Origin: Oceanobacillus kimchii X50
Lineage (GTDB): Bacteria; Bacillota; Bacilli; Bacillales; Amphibacillaceae
Assembly (NCBI RefSeq): GCF_000340475.1
Contig: NZ_CM001792.1
Span: forward strand, 3,766,682 to 3,830,681
Length of the DNA: 64,000 nt
Direction of reading: 5' to 3'
The position numbers and the translations under genes are program-made. The notes under the pieces are model-generated. The model searched no databases. It was given only the letters and a program-made list of their open reading frames with translations, and was not told where the DNA came from. This document shows positions 47,514-58,940 of this stretch, in pieces. Numbering within the stretch: position 1 is the stretch's first letter; every line of letters begins with the position of its first letter.

Positions 47514-49970
47514 ATGATAGGATCAATTCCAAGGGCGGAATCGGGAACGATAGGTTTTGAGAAGTCGGGGAAAAAAGGAAAGATACGTCAAAAGATACAA
47601 TCGAAGGTGAAACGATTGTTAATAGACAAAGGATGGATCTTTTATTTAACAGGGTTTTTACTTGGACGAGCAGTAATTCTATCCGCTGTATCACCATTTG
47701 CGGTAGCTTTTATTGCCACAATATGGCTTGTCCATCGAGATAAAAGTCTAAAATCGATGATTGCAGTGTTTCTTGGAGCACTAAGTTATCATTTTGAGCA
47801 TGCGATGTTCATCGCGTTAGCATTTTTAGTATTTATTTTAATAGGATCGCTAACGAAGAATATGAAGAATCAACAATTGGTTTTACCTGTAGTCGTATTT
47901 CTGTCTACAATACTTTCTCGAATCTTCTTCTACTCATTAAGTAACACGGTAACCTCCTATGAATGGGCCCTTTTAGCGATAGAGGGAGTATTAGGAGCAG
48001 TTCTTGTTATTATCTTTATGCAAAGCATTCCTCTTTTATCACCAAAACGATATAAACCAGCATTAAAAAATGAGGAGATTGTATGCTTAATTATATTAAT
48101 TGCCTCCGTTTTAACAGGGTTTATTGGATGGCAAATTTATGGAGCTTCAGTAGAACAAATATTTTCGCGATACTTTGTATTAATTTTTTCATTTATTGGT
48201 GGAGCTGCAATTGGATCTACAGTAGGAGTTGTTGCAGGATTAATATTATCTCTCGCAAATGTTGCCAATCTCTATCAAATGAGTTTACTGGCTTTTTCAG
48301 GATTGCTAGGAGGATTGCTAAAGGAAGGAAAAAAACTAGGAACGGCAATTGGTTTGTTAGTGGGTACTTGCTTGATAGGAATTTACGGGAATTCTGTGGC
48401 ATTAGTTCCTTCTTTAATGGAGTCTTGCATAGCTATCGGCTTGTTTTTATTAACACCAGCTAGCTGGTTTAATCATATAGCCAGATATATTCCAGGAACA
48501 GAAGCATATACGAATGAACAAGAACAATATTTACAAAAAGTAAGGAATGTTACCGCGAAACGTGTGGAGCAGTTTTCAGATGTATTTCGTGCGTTATCAA
48601 AAAGTTTTTCAGTTACAGACCCTACGGTTAATGATGAACAACAGGAAGCTCGTCGCGATACGGATTACTTTTTAAGTCAGGTTACAGAGAAAACTTGTCA
48701 AGGATGCTTTATGAAGGATCGTTGCTGGCAAAAGGAATTCGATCAAACCTATTCTTTAATGGAAGAAATGAAAGAAGATGTTACGTCTGGTAAAGATCCT
48801 AACCGAAAAGTGATGCGGAAATTTGAGAATCATTGCGTTAAATCCCGGAAGGTTGTAGATGCAATGAAAGAAGAAATGAGCTTCTATGAAGCAAATCATA
48901 AACTACGGCAGCAAGTCACAGAAAGTAAACGGCTTGTAGCAGACCAGCTGCAAGGGGTATCAGATGTGATGGAGGATTTTGCTAAAGAGATTGTAAAAGA
49001 AAGGCAACATCATGAACTCCAAGAAGCACAAGTTATCGCTGCTTTAAAGCATATAGGAATAGAATTAACACGATTAGACATTTATCAATTGGAAAAAGGG
49101 GATGTCGATATTGAATTAACAGCAAGTTTCGGAGAATATCGCGGAGAAGGAGAGAAATTAATTGCTCCGATATTATCTGATATACTTCATGAAATTATTG
49201 TTGTTAAGCAAGAAGATATCTCTCCGTTCCCACATGGATACAGTCATTTTACGTTTGGTTCAGCAAAAGAATTTGCCATTGAAACAGGTGCGGCAAATGC
49301 TGCAAAAGGAGGCGGTTTAGTTTCGGGAGATAGCTTTACAACGATTGAGTTAGGGGCTGGTAAATTTGCGATGGCAATAAGTGACGGTATGGGCAATGGC
49401 AAGCGGGCACGAGAAGAAAGTATGGAAACACTTCGATTACTTCAGCAAATTCTGCAATCTGGCATTAAGGAAAAAGTAGCGATTAAATCGATAAATTCTA
49501 TTTTATCGCTTCGAACGACAGAAGAAATGTTTGCTACATTAGATTTAGCAGTGATTGACCTACATGATGCATACGCGCAATTTGTAAAGATTGGCTCTAC
49601 ACCGAGTTTTATTCGGCGTGGCGCTAATATGTTTAAAATAGAAGCGAGTAATTTACCGATTGGTATTATTAAAGAGTTTGATGTAGAAATTGTGAAAGAG
49701 CAATTACTTCCCGATGATTTATTAATTATGATGAGTGATGGAATATTTGATGGGCCACAACATGTAGAAAATATCGATATTTGGTTAAAGCGAAAAATTA
49801 AAGAGATGGACACAGATGATCCACAAGAAATTGCGGACTTGTTATTGGAAGAAGTAATTAGAACAAGATCAGGAGAAATTATAGATGATATGACCGTGCT
49901 TGTTGCGAAAGTGAAGAAAAACACCCCGCAATGGACAAGCATACCAATCTATGAAAGCAATGTTTTATAA
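47514..49970 (+). CDS. spoIIE: Stage II sporulation protein E (PP2C phosphatase)
   Basis: 818 residues. About ten membrane segments (to residue about 325), a central FtsZ-binding/oligomerisation region with a CxxCxxxxxCW cluster, and a C-terminal PP2C domain with GDSFTT and SDGMGNGKRA metal aspartates. SpoIIE dephosphorylates SpoIIAA and so activates sigma-F, and works at the polar septum. ATG 47514 lies 8 bases after TAGGAG; GTG 47505 is inside the site. Spo0A promoter upstream. Confidence 0.96.
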   Translation: MIGSIPRAESGTIGFEKSGKKGKIRQKIQSKVKRLLIDKGWIFYLTGFLLGRAVILSAVSPFAVAFIATIWLVHRDKSLKSMIAVFLGALSYHFEHAMFIALAFLVFILIGSLTKNMKNQQLVLPVVVFLSTILSRIFFYSLSNTVTSYEWALLAIEGVLGAVLVIIFMQSIPLLSPKRYKPALKNEEIVCLIILIASVLTGFIGWQIYGASVEQIFSRYFVLIFSFIGGAAIGSTVGVVAGLILSLANVANLYQMSLLAFSGLLGGLLKEGKKLGTAIGLLVGTCLIGIYGNSVALVPSLMESCIAIGLFLLTPASWFNHIARYIPGTEAYTNEQEQYLQKVRNVTAKRVEQFSDVFRALSKSFSVTDPTVNDEQQEARRDTDYFLSQVTEKTCQGCFMKDRCWQKEFDQTYSLMEEMKEDVTSGKDPNRKVMRKFENHCVKSRKVVDAMKEEMSFYEANHKLRQQVTESKRLVADQLQGVSDVMEDFAKEIVKERQHHELQEAQVIAALKHIGIELTRLDIYQLEKGDVDIELTASFGEYRGEGEKLIAPILSDILHEIIVVKQEDISPFPHGYSHFTFGSAKEFAIETGAANAAKGGGLVSGDSFTTIELGAGKFAMAISDGMGNGKRAREESMETLRLLQQILQSGIKEKVAIKSINSILSLRTTEEMFATLDLAVIDLHDAYAQFVKIGSTPSFIRRGANMFKIEASNLPIGIIKEFDVEIVKEQLLPDDLLIMMSDGIFDGPQHVENIDIWLKRKIKEMDTDDPQEIADLLLEEVIRTRSGEIIDDMTVLVAKVKKNTPQWTSIPIYESNVL

Positions 49971-50212
49971 AGTGAGTCAATATCATAATTGTTATAAAAA
50001 ACGAATAATTGTCAGATTTAAATGAAGGACGGCTTCTCCTGCGGAAAGAGGCCGTTTGCAACGGAAATCCAATAGTGCAACAGTCTTATACAGGCTGTTA
50101 CCGCCTATTAAACATATATACTGTTTGAATTTGGTTTGCCAATGAATTGTTCACCGAAGTAAACCGATGTAAATTGTGCAAGGATAGTTAATCTCCCTTA
50201 CCACGAATAAAT
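49971..50212 (+). other. Intergenic stretch between spoIIE and yabS
   Basis: No supported gene. A GC-rich imperfect hairpin (ACGGC...GCCGT, 50027-50053) without T run may end spoIIE transcription. Confidence 0.3.
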
Positions 50213-50241
50213 GTATAGTTTTTGATGTACTTGGCGAAGAT
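50213..50241 (+). promoter_or_regulatory. Sigma-F promoter of yabS-yabT
   Basis: GTATA, 15-base spacer, GGCGAAGAT (one mismatch to GGnnAnAMT), 31 bases before the yabS start. Spacing is the same as at gin. Confidence 0.6.
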
Positions 50242-50271
50242 GGTAGTGGAAAAAGAGGGAGGTAAAGGTCA

Positions 50272-51012
50272 TTGAAAAGCGGTACACTTAAACAAATTTT
50301 ATTATTAACAGATGGTTGCTCGAATAAAGGTGAAGATCCATCGGCAGTAGCAGCTTTAGCTAGTCAGCAGGGAATCACGGTAAATGTTATTGGTATTCTA
50401 GATGATGATCAATCAGAAAGCCCGGACGGTCTTCAAGAGGTAGAAGATATTGCACTTTCTGGAGGTGGTGTCAGTCAAATTGTCTATAGCGAAAATCTAT
50501 CGCAAACCGTGCAGATGGTAACACGCCAAGCAATGACACAGACATTACAAGGATTTGTTAATAAAGAACTTCGCCAAATATTAGGTGATCAACAATCCAT
50601 GGAAGATTTAGATCCTGAGAAACGTGGAGAAATTATGGAGGTTGTAGAAGACCTTGGTGAAACAAGTGATTTAGAGGTAGTAGTTTTAGTAGATACAAGT
50701 GCAAGTATGCGAGATAAATTACAGACAGTAAAAGAGGCATTAATGGATCTCTCCATTAGTTTAAATTCACGGGTTGGTAGAAACCGATTTTGTATATACA
50801 GTTTTCCTGGAAAACGAAAAGATATTGATCTAATCCTAGATTGGTCACCAAAGCTAGATTCAATATCAAGTGTATTCCCAAAGTTATCCAGTGGAGGTAT
50901 TACTCCAACCGGTCCTGCTATTCGTGCAGCAATGTATCAGTTTAGTAAGAAAAACTTACTAAGGAGTTTGAAGCGTGAAGATGAATACGGCATCGAAGAA
51001 TCCGGATATTAA
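50272..51012 (+). CDS. yabS: VWA-domain protein YabS
   Basis: 246 residues. Begins within a half-VWA-like segment (LLLTDGCSNKGEDP) and has a full von Willebrand A domain from about residue 140 with the MIDAS motif DTSASM and GGITPTGPAIR. Matches YabS, paired with yabT in Bacillus; its role in sporulating cells is unknown. Start TTG 50272, 9 bases after GAGGGAGGT. Its end overlaps yabT by 38 bases. Confidence 0.9.
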   Translation: MKSGTLKQILLLTDGCSNKGEDPSAVAALASQQGITVNVIGILDDDQSESPDGLQEVEDIALSGGGVSQIVYSENLSQTVQMVTRQAMTQTLQGFVNKELRQILGDQQSMEDLDPEKRGEIMEVVEDLGETSDLEVVVLVDTSASMRDKLQTVKEALMDLSISLNSRVGRNRFCIYSFPGKRKDIDLILDWSPKLDSISSVFPKLSSGGITPTGPAIRAAMYQFSKKNLLRSLKREDEYGIEESGY

Positions 51013-51907
51013 TTTACGTCCACAACAACAAATAAGAGGCAAGTGGCATCACAAAAACTATACCGTTATTCGCAAACTTGGGGCAGGAGCAATCGGAAGC
51101 GTATATCTATGTGACTATCTTGGGAAACCAGTAGCTTTGAAAATAAGTGAAAAAGGTTCTTCGATGACAGTAGAAGTTAATGTATTAAAGTCATTGGAAA
51201 AGGTCCAGGGATATCGCCTTGGACCTTCTTTATTGGACGTTGATGATTGGATGTCGACTAGTGGGAGACTCTACTCATTCTATGTAATGGAATATATCAG
51301 AGGAGAATCTCTAAGTAGCTTTGTCCGTGCGAAAGGAAAAGCCTGGATTGGTGTATTTATGTTACAGTTGCTAGAGGACTTAGAGAAGTTACATGAGTCA
51401 GGCTGGGTGTTTGGTGACTTGAAAACGGATAATTTAATGGTATCATCGACGCCTCCCCGTGTACGTTGGGTAGATGTCGGTGGTACGACAAAGGTAGGAA
51501 GATCAATAAAAGAATATACCGAGTTTTATGATCGTGGATATTGGGGTATGGGTACTAGAAAAGCAGAACCAAGTTATGATCTTTTTGCATTAACGATGGT
51601 ATTTTTAAATATATATTATCCACGGCGATTTGATCGGGTAAAAGATTCTTCTGAAAAATTGTTAATGAAAAAACTCGATCAAGTGAGTGATTTAACTCTA
51701 TATCGCCCCCTACTGCAAAAGGCACTTCGAGGTAAATATACGACAAGCACTGCTATGAAAAAAGATCTTATGTCGTTAATGCAACAGAAACAAAAACGAA
51801 AGCACTATCACCAACGAAGTAAAAAACCATCAAACTATTTACTTATTGAGTCAATTAGTATAGGTTGTATTGCGACTGTCTATTATTTGCTGTCTCTACT
51901 TTTATAG
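50975..51907 (+). CDS. yabT: Ser/Thr protein kinase YabT (Hanks type, sporulation)
   Basis: 310 residues. Glycine loop KLGAGAIGSV, VALKIS lysine, catalytic loop FGDLKTDN (HRD replaced by FGD, aspartate kept), and DVG in place of DFG. One C-terminal membrane segment (about 288-308) without an outer sensor domain, as in B. subtilis YabT, which is DNA-activated and phosphorylates RecA during spore development. Start GTG 50975 behind TAAGGAG. Confidence 0.92.
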   Translation: MKMNTASKNPDINLRPQQQIRGKWHHKNYTVIRKLGAGAIGSVYLCDYLGKPVALKISEKGSSMTVEVNVLKSLEKVQGYRLGPSLLDVDDWMSTSGRLYSFYVMEYIRGESLSSFVRAKGKAWIGVFMLQLLEDLEKLHESGWVFGDLKTDNLMVSSTPPRVRWVDVGGTTKVGRSIKEYTEFYDRGYWGMGTRKAEPSYDLFALTMVFLNIYYPRRFDRVKDSSEKLLMKKLDQVSDLTLYRPLLQKALRGKYTTSTAMKKDLMSLMQQKQKRKHYHQRSKKPSNYLLIESISIGCIATVYYLLSLLL

Positions 51908-51965
51908 TAAAAAGAGGTATGATAGGATATAGACGATATTTTAGTGAAGCGGTGGGTTAAAATCG

Positions 51966-53366
51966 ATGAAACAATCTATTCTTTCCTTTATTCAAAAACA
52001 TCAATTACTACAAGAAGGCTCAAAAATTATTGTTGGGGTATCGGGTGGTTCTGATTCAATGGCACTACTGCATTTTTTAAAAGATTTGCAAGAGAAATGG
52101 AGTTTGGAGGTTATTGCGTTAACCATTGACCATCAATTACGTGGTGAAGATTCAACAGCCGATCAGAAATTTGTAAAACAATGGTGTCTACAATCAGATT
52201 TAAAGTGTATTGCTCATCAAGTGGATGTTGGTGAATATCAGCGTCAATACCAAGTTAGTGAAGAGCTTGCCGCACGTAGATTAAGATATGATATTTATGC
52301 TGCGGAGATGAAGAAACAAGGTGCTGACTATATTGCACTAGGACATCATGGAGATGATCAAGTAGAAACCTTATTCATGCGGTTAACACGTGTGGCTACT
52401 TCAAATGCTTTTGAAGGTATTCCAGTAAAGCGTTCCTTTGCAAATGGTCAACTTATTCGTCCTTTTCTCTGTGTAAACAAACAAATGATTTTACACTATG
52501 TTAAAGAAAATGAAATTCCTTTTCGTGAAGACCAAACAAATAAAGATAATAGATTTACAAGGAATTACTATCGTAATGAGATTATCCCGCTTCTTAAAAA
52601 GAATAATGAGCGCTTATTTGTAACAGCACAACGATTGAGTGAAACGTTAGGGGAAGATGAGAAATACTTGGCCGAACAAGCAAGAAAAATGGTGGAAGAG
52701 GTAATCGAACGGGATACAAATTCCACTGAAATTAGTTTCGTTAATCAAGCATTTATAGAACGTCCCCACGCTTTACAAAGACGTGCCTATCATCTAATAT
52801 TAAACTATCTGTATGATACATTACCTAAGGATTTATCTCATATTCATGAAGAGAAATTTTTTGCATTAATAGAACGACAAGAGGGTAATACTTATATAGA
52901 TTTCCCTTTATCATTACGTGTAGAAAATTCCTATGGCAAAATTCATCTATATTTTTCAAATCAACTTCCTCGTCAATTTGCATTTCACTTACCATTGCAA
53001 GTCCCTGATCGAGTGGAATTGCCAGATGGTGCTCAGATTACTTCTGAGTTGGTTGATGCTAAAACAGACAAAATAAGCCGCAATAATATTATTATTCCAA
53101 TTGATTCTGTAGCATTGCCATTACATATACGAACGCGAAAACCAGGTGATCGAATGACGTGGGATGGCTTAAAAGGTACGAAAAAATTAAAAGATATTTG
53201 GATTGACGCAAAAATCCCAGCAAATGAGAGGGATAAGTGGCCTATCGTTACGGATGATAATGATAAGATTATCTGGTTAATAGGACTTAGAAAAGCGTTT
53301 GGTTCTAATCAATTTTGCCAGGGTGGAGAACAGATAAAACTTAGCTATCATAAAGGGACTATTTAG
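51966..53366 (+). CDS. tilS: tRNA(Ile)-lysidine synthase
   Basis: 466 residues. PP-loop SGGSDS at 26-31, then C-terminal TilS substrate-binding domains (RTRKPGDRM, KLKDIWIDAKIP). It converts C34 to lysidine in tRNA-Ile(CAU), an essential step. ATG start; weak site GCGGTGG. hprT follows after 11 bases; in B. subtilis TilS and HprT also form a complex that activates ftsH. Confidence 0.96.
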   Translation: MKQSILSFIQKHQLLQEGSKIIVGVSGGSDSMALLHFLKDLQEKWSLEVIALTIDHQLRGEDSTADQKFVKQWCLQSDLKCIAHQVDVGEYQRQYQVSEELAARRLRYDIYAAEMKKQGADYIALGHHGDDQVETLFMRLTRVATSNAFEGIPVKRSFANGQLIRPFLCVNKQMILHYVKENEIPFREDQTNKDNRFTRNYYRNEIIPLLKKNNERLFVTAQRLSETLGEDEKYLAEQARKMVEEVIERDTNSTEISFVNQAFIERPHALQRRAYHLILNYLYDTLPKDLSHIHEEKFFALIERQEGNTYIDFPLSLRVENSYGKIHLYFSNQLPRQFAFHLPLQVPDRVELPDGAQITSELVDAKTDKISRNNIIIPIDSVALPLHIRTRKPGDRMTWDGLKGTKKLKDIWIDAKIPANERDKWPIVTDDNDKIIWLIGLRKAFGSNQFCQGGEQIKLSYHKGTI

Positions 53367-53377
53367 GAGGATGAATC

Positions 53378-53932
53378 ATGCTTCAAGACAATATTCATGG
53401 TGATATTCAAGACATTTTAATAACAGAAGAACAAATTCAGGAGAAATGCAAAGAACTAGGAGCAACACTTTCTGAAGAGTATGATGGTAAGTTCCCGCTT
53501 GCTATTGGCGTTTTAAAAGGTGCTATGCCTTTTATGTCAGATATTCTTCGCTACGCAGAGATCCATTTAGAAATGGATTTTATGGACGTTTCTAGTTATG
53601 ATGGCGGGACGACTTCAACCGGTGAAGTAAAAATCTTAAAAGATTTAAACACGAAAGTCGAAGGTCGAGATTTAATAATAGTGGAGGATATAATAGATAG
53701 TGGCTTAACGTTAAGTTACTTAGTAGATCTATTTAAATACCGTAAAGCAAATTCCATAAAAATCGTGACATTATTAGATAAACCGTCCGGAAGAAACGCA
53801 GCGATAAAAGCCGATATGGTAGGATTTGAAGTACCTGATGAATTTGTAGTTGGATATGGCCTAGATTACGCTGAAAAATATCGGAATTTACCATATATCG
53901 GTATACTTAAACCCGAAGTATATGGTGGATAA
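53378..53932 (+). CDS. hprT: Hypoxanthine-guanine phosphoribosyltransferase
   Basis: 184 residues. PRPP loop [11 protein letters not shown] (about 107-117), flexible loop with [11 protein letters not shown], and the C-terminal [17 protein letters not shown]. Purine salvage. ATG after TAGGAGGATG. Followed by ftsH after 174 AT-rich bases. Confidence 0.96.
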   Translation: MLQDNIHGDIQDILITEEQIQEKCKELGATLSEEYDGKFPLAIGVLKGAMPFMSDILRYAEIHLEMDFMDVSSYDGGTTSTGEVKILKDLNTKVEGRDLIIVEDIIDSGLTLSYLVDLFKYRKANSIKIVTLLDKPSGRNAAIKADMVGFEVPDEFVVGYGLDYAEKYRNLPYIGILKPEVYGG

Positions 53933-54039
53933 TAATTTTAATTAATTAAAACAGGTTGGGTAAAATAAATAAGATATAGTAATTATTTAATATGGCTAAT
54001 AAATAATTGGAAAAAATTAACCTAAAAAGGTTATATCAT

Positions 54040-54069
54040 TTGTATTAAAACTTTTTCGTATGATACGAT
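54040..54069 (+). promoter_or_regulatory. Possible promoter of ftsH
   Basis: TTGTAT, 18-base spacer, TACGAT. A small hairpin TAACCT/AGGTTA lies just upstream at 54018-54033. Confidence 0.35.
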
Positions 54070-54106
54070 GAACTATAGTTTTTCCCCATCTGGGAGGAGG
54101 TAGGCA

Positions 54107-56134
54107 ATGAGTCAGGTATTTCGTAATGTCTTATTTTGGTTACTCATATTCTTTGTAATTGTTGGAGTTGTTTCAGTAATCAACAATCAAGGCGAAGAAA
54201 GAGAACAATATGATGTACAGCAATTTATAAGTGCTTTAAATAATGGTGAAATCGAAGAACTCGTATTTCAGCCATCACATGGCATTATTCGTCTAACAGG
54301 GACATTAACTGATGGAGAGACAGAATTTGTCGCTCAAGTTCCTGATAATAATGACCTCGTGTCACAAATTACTAATACAGCTAGAGAACAAAGCCAATTA
54401 ACCGTTATGGAAGAAGAACAGCCAAGTCCATGGCTTACATTCCTAACTGGAATTATTCCGTTCTTATTAATCGGTTTATTCTTCTTATTTATACTTAGCC
54501 AAGCACAAGGAGGCGGCGGTGGCGGCCGTGTAATGAACTTCGGTAAGAGTAAAGCAAAAATGTACTCTGAAGATAAGAAAAAGGTTCGCTTTAAGGATGT
54601 CGCTGGTGCCGATGAAGAAAAACAAGAGCTTGTTGAAGTAGTTGAGTTCTTAAAAGATCCACGTAAATTTTCACAAGTTGGTGCGCGCATACCTAAAGGT
54701 GTACTTCTAGTAGGACCACCTGGTACAGGTAAAACGTTACTTGCACGTGCGGTTGCTGGAGAAGCTGGAACACCTTTCTTCTCTATTAGTGGTTCGGACT
54801 TTGTGGAAATGTTTGTTGGGGTAGGTGCTTCACGTGTACGTGACCTATTTGAAAATGCGAAAAAGAATGCTCCATGTATTATCTTTATCGATGAAATTGA
54901 TGCTGTAGGGCGTCAACGTGGTGCAGGCCTTGGTGGTGGTCACGATGAACGCGAACAAACCCTTAACCAATTACTTGTTGAAATGGACGGATTTGGAGCA
55001 AATGAAGGTATTATCATTATTGCAGCTACAAACCGTGCAGATATTTTAGACCCTGCATTATTACGTCCAGGACGTTTTGACAGACAAATTATGGTTGATC
55101 GACCTGATGTGAAAGGCCGTGAAGCTGTACTAGGTGTACATGCGCAAAACAAACCATTAGATGCAAATGTAGATTTAAAAACAATCGCAATGCGTACTCC
55201 TGGTTTCTCTGGTGCAGATTTAGAGAACTTACTTAACGAAGCTGCTTTAATTGCAGCTCGTGATGATCGTAAGAAAATCAATCAGTTAGATATTGATGAG
55301 GCAATCGATCGAGTTATTGCTGGGCCAGCGAAGAAGAGCCGAGTTATTTCTAAAAAAGAGAGAAATATTGTTGCATATCATGAGAGTGGTCATACGGTTA
55401 TAGGTATGGTGCTTGATGATGCGGATGTCGTGCATAAAGTGACCATTGTTCCACGTGGTCAAGCCGGTGGTTATGCTGTAATGCTACCTCGTGAAGATCG
55501 GTATTTCATGACAAAACCAGAGCTCTTTGACAAGATTACTGGGTTACTCGGTGGACGAGTAGCAGAAGAAATTATCTTTGGAGAAGTAAGTACAGGAGCC
55601 TCTAATGACTTCCAGCGTGCTACAAATATTGCTCATAAGATGATTACAGAATATGGTATGAGTGACAAAATCGGACCATTGCAATTTAGCAGTGGCGGTG
55701 GAGGAAACGTCTTCTTAGGACGTGATATCCAAAATGAACAGACTTATTCTGATGCAATCGCACATGAAATTGATAAAGAAATGCAGGAGTTTATTAATTA
55801 CTGCTATGATCGTGCGAAAACAATTCTTACAGAGAACAAAGATAAGTTAGAATTGATTGCAAAGACCTTATTAGAGGTTGAAACTTTAGACGCAAAACAA
55901 ATTAAATCTTTATTTGAAGAAGGAATATTACCAGAACCAGATGAGGAATCAGATGAGTTGAAGGTAAATATTAATTCGAAAGAAGATGAAGATAAAAAAG
56001 GTATTTCCTATGAAGAAGCAAAACAAAAGCTTGAGGAAGAAGAAAAATCGGAACGAGAATCATTAGATCCCGAAAAAAATTCCAGTGATGAAGCGCAGGA
56101 TGATTCTTCAGAAGATCAAAATCCTAAAAATTAA
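54107..56134 (+). CDS. ftsH: ATP-dependent zinc metalloprotease FtsH
   Basis: 675 residues. Two membrane segments (about 7-27 and 110-132), AAA+ domain with Walker A GPPGTGKT at 203-210 and [11 protein letters not shown], and the protease HESGH at 425-429. The last about 60 residues are very acidic and repetitive. Membrane quality-control protease, needed for stress and sporulation onset. ATG after GGGAGGAGG. Confidence 0.98.
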   Translation: MSQVFRNVLFWLLIFFVIVGVVSVINNQGEEREQYDVQQFISALNNGEIEELVFQPSHGIIRLTGTLTDGETEFVAQVPDNNDLVSQITNTAREQSQLTVMEEEQPSPWLTFLTGIIPFLLIGLFFLFILSQAQGGGGGGRVMNFGKSKAKMYSEDKKKVRFKDVAGADEEKQELVEVVEFLKDPRKFSQVGARIPKGVLLVGPPGTGKTLLARAVAGEAGTPFFSISGSDFVEMFVGVGASRVRDLFENAKKNAPCIIFIDEIDAVGRQRGAGLGGGHDEREQTLNQLLVEMDGFGANEGIIIIAATNRADILDPALLRPGRFDRQIMVDRPDVKGREAVLGVHAQNKPLDANVDLKTIAMRTPGFSGADLENLLNEAALIAARDDRKKINQLDIDEAIDRVIAGPAKKSRVISKKERNIVAYHESGHTVIGMVLDDADVVHKVTIVPRGQAGGYAVMLPREDRYFMTKPELFDKITGLLGGRVAEEIIFGEVSTGASNDFQRATNIAHKMITEYGMSDKIGPLQFSSGGGGNVFLGRDIQNEQTYSDAIAHEIDKEMQEFINYCYDRAKTILTENKDKLELIAKTLLEVETLDAKQIKSLFEEGILPEPDEESDELKVNINSKEDEDKKGISYEEAKQKLEEEEKSERESLDPEKNSSDEAQDDSSEDQNPKN

Positions 56135-56140
56135 TTGATG

Positions 56141-56173
56141 AGAAGTAGCCTATAAAAGGGCTGCTTCTTTTTT
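56141..56173 (+). terminator. Terminator after ftsH
   Basis: AGAAGTAGCC/GGCTGCTTCT (one G-T) with an 8-base loop, then T. Confidence 0.9.
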
Positions 56174-56275
56174 ATGTGCATATGAACGTTTGACAACGAA
56201 GCTTTGAGCTTTTCTTATATTTCCTAAAGTATGTTATATTAAAGAACAGATAAGATTAGGAAGGTAGGCTGACAG

Positions 56276-57043
56276 ATGCTATTTGTACTTGATGTAGGAA
56301 ATACCAATACAGTCTTAGGGGTATTTGACCAAGGTGAATTAACCCATCATTGGAGAATTAAAACAGATCGCTACAAAACAGAAGATGAATTTGGAATGCT
56401 AATTCATTCTCTTTTTCAACATAAAGAATTAACATTTGAAGATATTAAGGGTGTCATCATATCTTCGGTTGTTCCACCTATTTTATTTGCTTTAGAGAAA
56501 ATGAGTAGAGATTATTTTCATATAGATGCCATTGTAATTGGAAAAACTTCATATCAAACTTTTTTAAAAATGAATTATCCAAACCCTCAAGAAATTGGTG
56601 CAGATAGAATTGTTAATGCTGTAGCAGCTACGGAAGAATATGGTGCACCATTAATTATTATTGATTTTGGAACAGCAACTACGTATTGTTATATCGATGA
56701 GGATATTGCATATGCCGGTGGAATTATTACACCTGGAATTAATATTTCAATGGAAGCCTTATATAGTAAAGCTTCGAAATTACCAAAAATTGAAATTCAA
56801 AAACCGGAAACTGTGATTGGTTCTACGACGGTAGACGCCATGACTTCTGGAGTGTTTTATGGATATATTGGACAAGTAGATGGATTGGTAGAGAGAATCA
56901 AAAACGAAAAAGGCACAAATCCTACTGTTATTGCTACAGGGGGACTTGCTAAATTAATTGCACATGAATCAGCAACCATTGATATCGTAGAGCCATATTT
57001 GACGTTAAAAGGATTACATTTGATTTATCAAAAAAATAATTAG
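56276..57043 (+). CDS. coaX: Type III pantothenate kinase
   Basis: 255 residues. ASKHA fold: [11 protein letters not shown] at the start, [16 protein letters not shown], and GGIITPG. First step of coenzyme A synthesis, needing a monovalent cation and insensitive to CoA. ATG after GGAAGGTAGG. hslO follows after 25 bases. Confidence 0.95.
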   Translation: MLFVLDVGNTNTVLGVFDQGELTHHWRIKTDRYKTEDEFGMLIHSLFQHKELTFEDIKGVIISSVVPPILFALEKMSRDYFHIDAIVIGKTSYQTFLKMNYPNPQEIGADRIVNAVAATEEYGAPLIIIDFGTATTYCYIDEDIAYAGGIITPGINISMEALYSKASKLPKIEIQKPETVIGSTTVDAMTSGVFYGYIGQVDGLVERIKNEKGTNPTVIATGGLAKLIAHESATIDIVEPYLTLKGLHLIYQKNN

Positions 57044-57068
57044 TAAAGTAGAAGGAGAGATATTCCCA

Positions 57069-57938
57069 ATGAACGATTACTTAATAAAAGCGACAGCAAA
57101 TAATGGGAAAATTAGAGCGTATGCTGTTCAGTCCACAAATACGGTGGAAGAAGCGAGAAGAAGACAAGATACATTTGCAACTGCATCTGCAGCTCTTGGT
57201 AGAACCATAACAATTACATCAATGATGGGGGCTATGTTAAAAGGTGATGACTCTATCACAACGAAAGTAATGGGGAATGGTCCACTTGGGGCAATTGTTG
57301 CTGATGCTGATGCTGATGGGCATGTTCGCGGATATGTTAAGAATCCACATGTAGATTTTGAATTAAATGAAAAGGGAAAACTGGATGTAGCGCGAGCTGT
57401 TGGTACAGAAGGAAACATTAGCGTTATTAAAGATTTAGGATTAAAGGATTTTTTTACAGGAGAAACACCGATCGTTTCTGGTGAGATTAGTGAAGACTTT
57501 ACGTATTACTATGCTACCTCTGAACAAATACCATCAGCCGTTGGTGCAGGGGTTTTAGTAAATCCAGATCATACTATTTTAGCTGCCGGAGGCTTTATTG
57601 TTCAAGTAATGCCAGGTGCTGAAGAGGAAGTAATTAATGAATTAGAAGATCAAATTCAAGCTCTCCCAGCGATATCTTCGTTAATTCGTGAAGGAAAAAC
57701 CCCAGAAGAAATACTTACCCAACTATTTGGAGAAAAACAACTAAACATTCATGAAAAAATGCCAATTGAATTTCGTTGTAAATGCTCAAAAGATCGTCTT
57801 GCACAAGCGATTGTTGGTTTAGGAAATGATGAAATCCAGGCTATGATTGAAGAAGATCATGGTGCGGAGGCTACTTGTCATTTTTGTAATGAAAAGTATC
57901 ATTTTACAGAGGAAGAATTAGAAAACCTTAAACAGTAG
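57069..57938 (+). CDS. hslO: Redox-regulated chaperone Hsp33
   Basis: 289 residues. The C-terminal redox switch is complete: Cys237/Cys239 (CKC) and Cys270/Cys273 (CHFC). Holds unfolding proteins under oxidative stress. ATG after GAAGGAGAG. Part of coaX-hslO-yacD. Confidence 0.96.
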   Translation: MNDYLIKATANNGKIRAYAVQSTNTVEEARRRQDTFATASAALGRTITITSMMGAMLKGDDSITTKVMGNGPLGAIVADADADGHVRGYVKNPHVDFELNEKGKLDVARAVGTEGNISVIKDLGLKDFFTGETPIVSGEISEDFTYYYATSEQIPSAVGAGVLVNPDHTILAAGGFIVQVMPGAEEEVINELEDQIQALPAISSLIREGKTPEEILTQLFGEKQLNIHEKMPIEFRCKCSKDRLAQAIVGLGNDEIQAMIEEDHGAEATCHFCNEKYHFTEEELENLKQ

Positions 57939-57963
57939 AGAGAAGAAAGGAAGTTACACCTAA

Positions 57964-58875
57964 ATGTCTAAAAAATTGTTGCTCGGGATCGTTGTGGTGC
58001 TACTGATTACGAATATTGCAACTCTACTGTTTGTAGGAGATGGCAATGATTCAGAAGTAGTGTCGGACGGCGAGGGAGAGAAAGAGATCAATCGTAATGA
58101 AGCAGTCGCAACAGTAGCGGATGAAGAAATATCCTATGATGAATGGATGACAGACTTAAGAAATATGCAAGGACAAAAATATTTAAAGCAAATGATTGAT
58201 AAAGAAGTAGTTAACACTTTAGCAGAGCAAGAAGGTATTGAAGTAAGTGAAAAAATCATCGACAGGGAAGTTTCGTTCTTATATACCATGCAAGGAATAT
58301 TAACGGAAGAAGATGCTGCAGTAGAGGAAGAGAGATGGAGAGAAGAAATCAAATACCGTTATCAATTGGAACAGTTGTTAACTAGAGACATTGAAATTCC
58401 AGAAGATGAAATAAAATCATATTATGATACATATGGTAATCAATATGATTTTTCATCTTCTGTTAAGCTTTCGCATATTTTAGTAGAAGATATGGAAACA
58501 GCTGAGCAAGTGTACCAAGAATTAGAAGATGGTGCTTCTTTTAAATTATTAGCTAGAGAATATAGTATTGATGATGAAACGAGACAAAATGGTGGCTATA
58601 TGGGTGCTATTTACACATCAAGTCAGTTCTTATTGGATAGTTATGAAACACAAGCTGCGAATATGGAAAATCATACTTATAGTGAACCTTTTCAAGCAGA
58701 GAATGGTGTAGCAATCATGTACTTGCACCGTAAACTTCCCGCAATTGAATTTACTTACGAAGAAGTACAACCATATGTGCATAGTGAAATTGCAATGCAT
58801 GAAGAAGGACTGACGTTAGAAGCAGACCAATTATGGGAAGAAGTGGATATTGAGTGGATTTACGAAAATAAATAA
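57964..58875 (+). CDS. yacD: Membrane-anchored peptidyl-prolyl isomerase, parvulin type (YacD)
   Basis: 303 residues. An N-terminal membrane anchor without lipobox cysteine (about 4-26), SurA/PrsA-like helical domain, and a rotamase domain (about 160-255, VKLSHILV, FKLLAREYSID, GGYMG). It is PrsA-like in layout and faces outside; its clients are unknown. 25 bases after hslO. Confidence 0.9.
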   Translation: MSKKLLLGIVVVLLITNIATLLFVGDGNDSEVVSDGEGEKEINRNEAVATVADEEISYDEWMTDLRNMQGQKYLKQMIDKEVVNTLAEQEGIEVSEKIIDREVSFLYTMQGILTEEDAAVEEERWREEIKYRYQLEQLLTRDIEIPEDEIKSYYDTYGNQYDFSSSVKLSHILVEDMETAEQVYQELEDGASFKLLAREYSIDDETRQNGGYMGAIYTSSQFLLDSYETQAANMENHTYSEPFQAENGVAIMYLHRKLPAIEFTYEEVQPYVHSEIAMHEEGLTLEADQLWEEVDIEWIYENK

Positions 58876-58898
58876 TCTGAAATTATCAGACAAATTAG

Positions 58899-58927
58899 TT
58901 GACATTTTAGGATAAAGGAACTACATT
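58899..58927 (+). promoter_or_regulatory. Sigma-A promoter of cysK
   Basis: TTGACA, 17-base spacer, TACATT. Confidence 0.65.
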
Positions 58928-58940
58928 AGATGTAAATCTT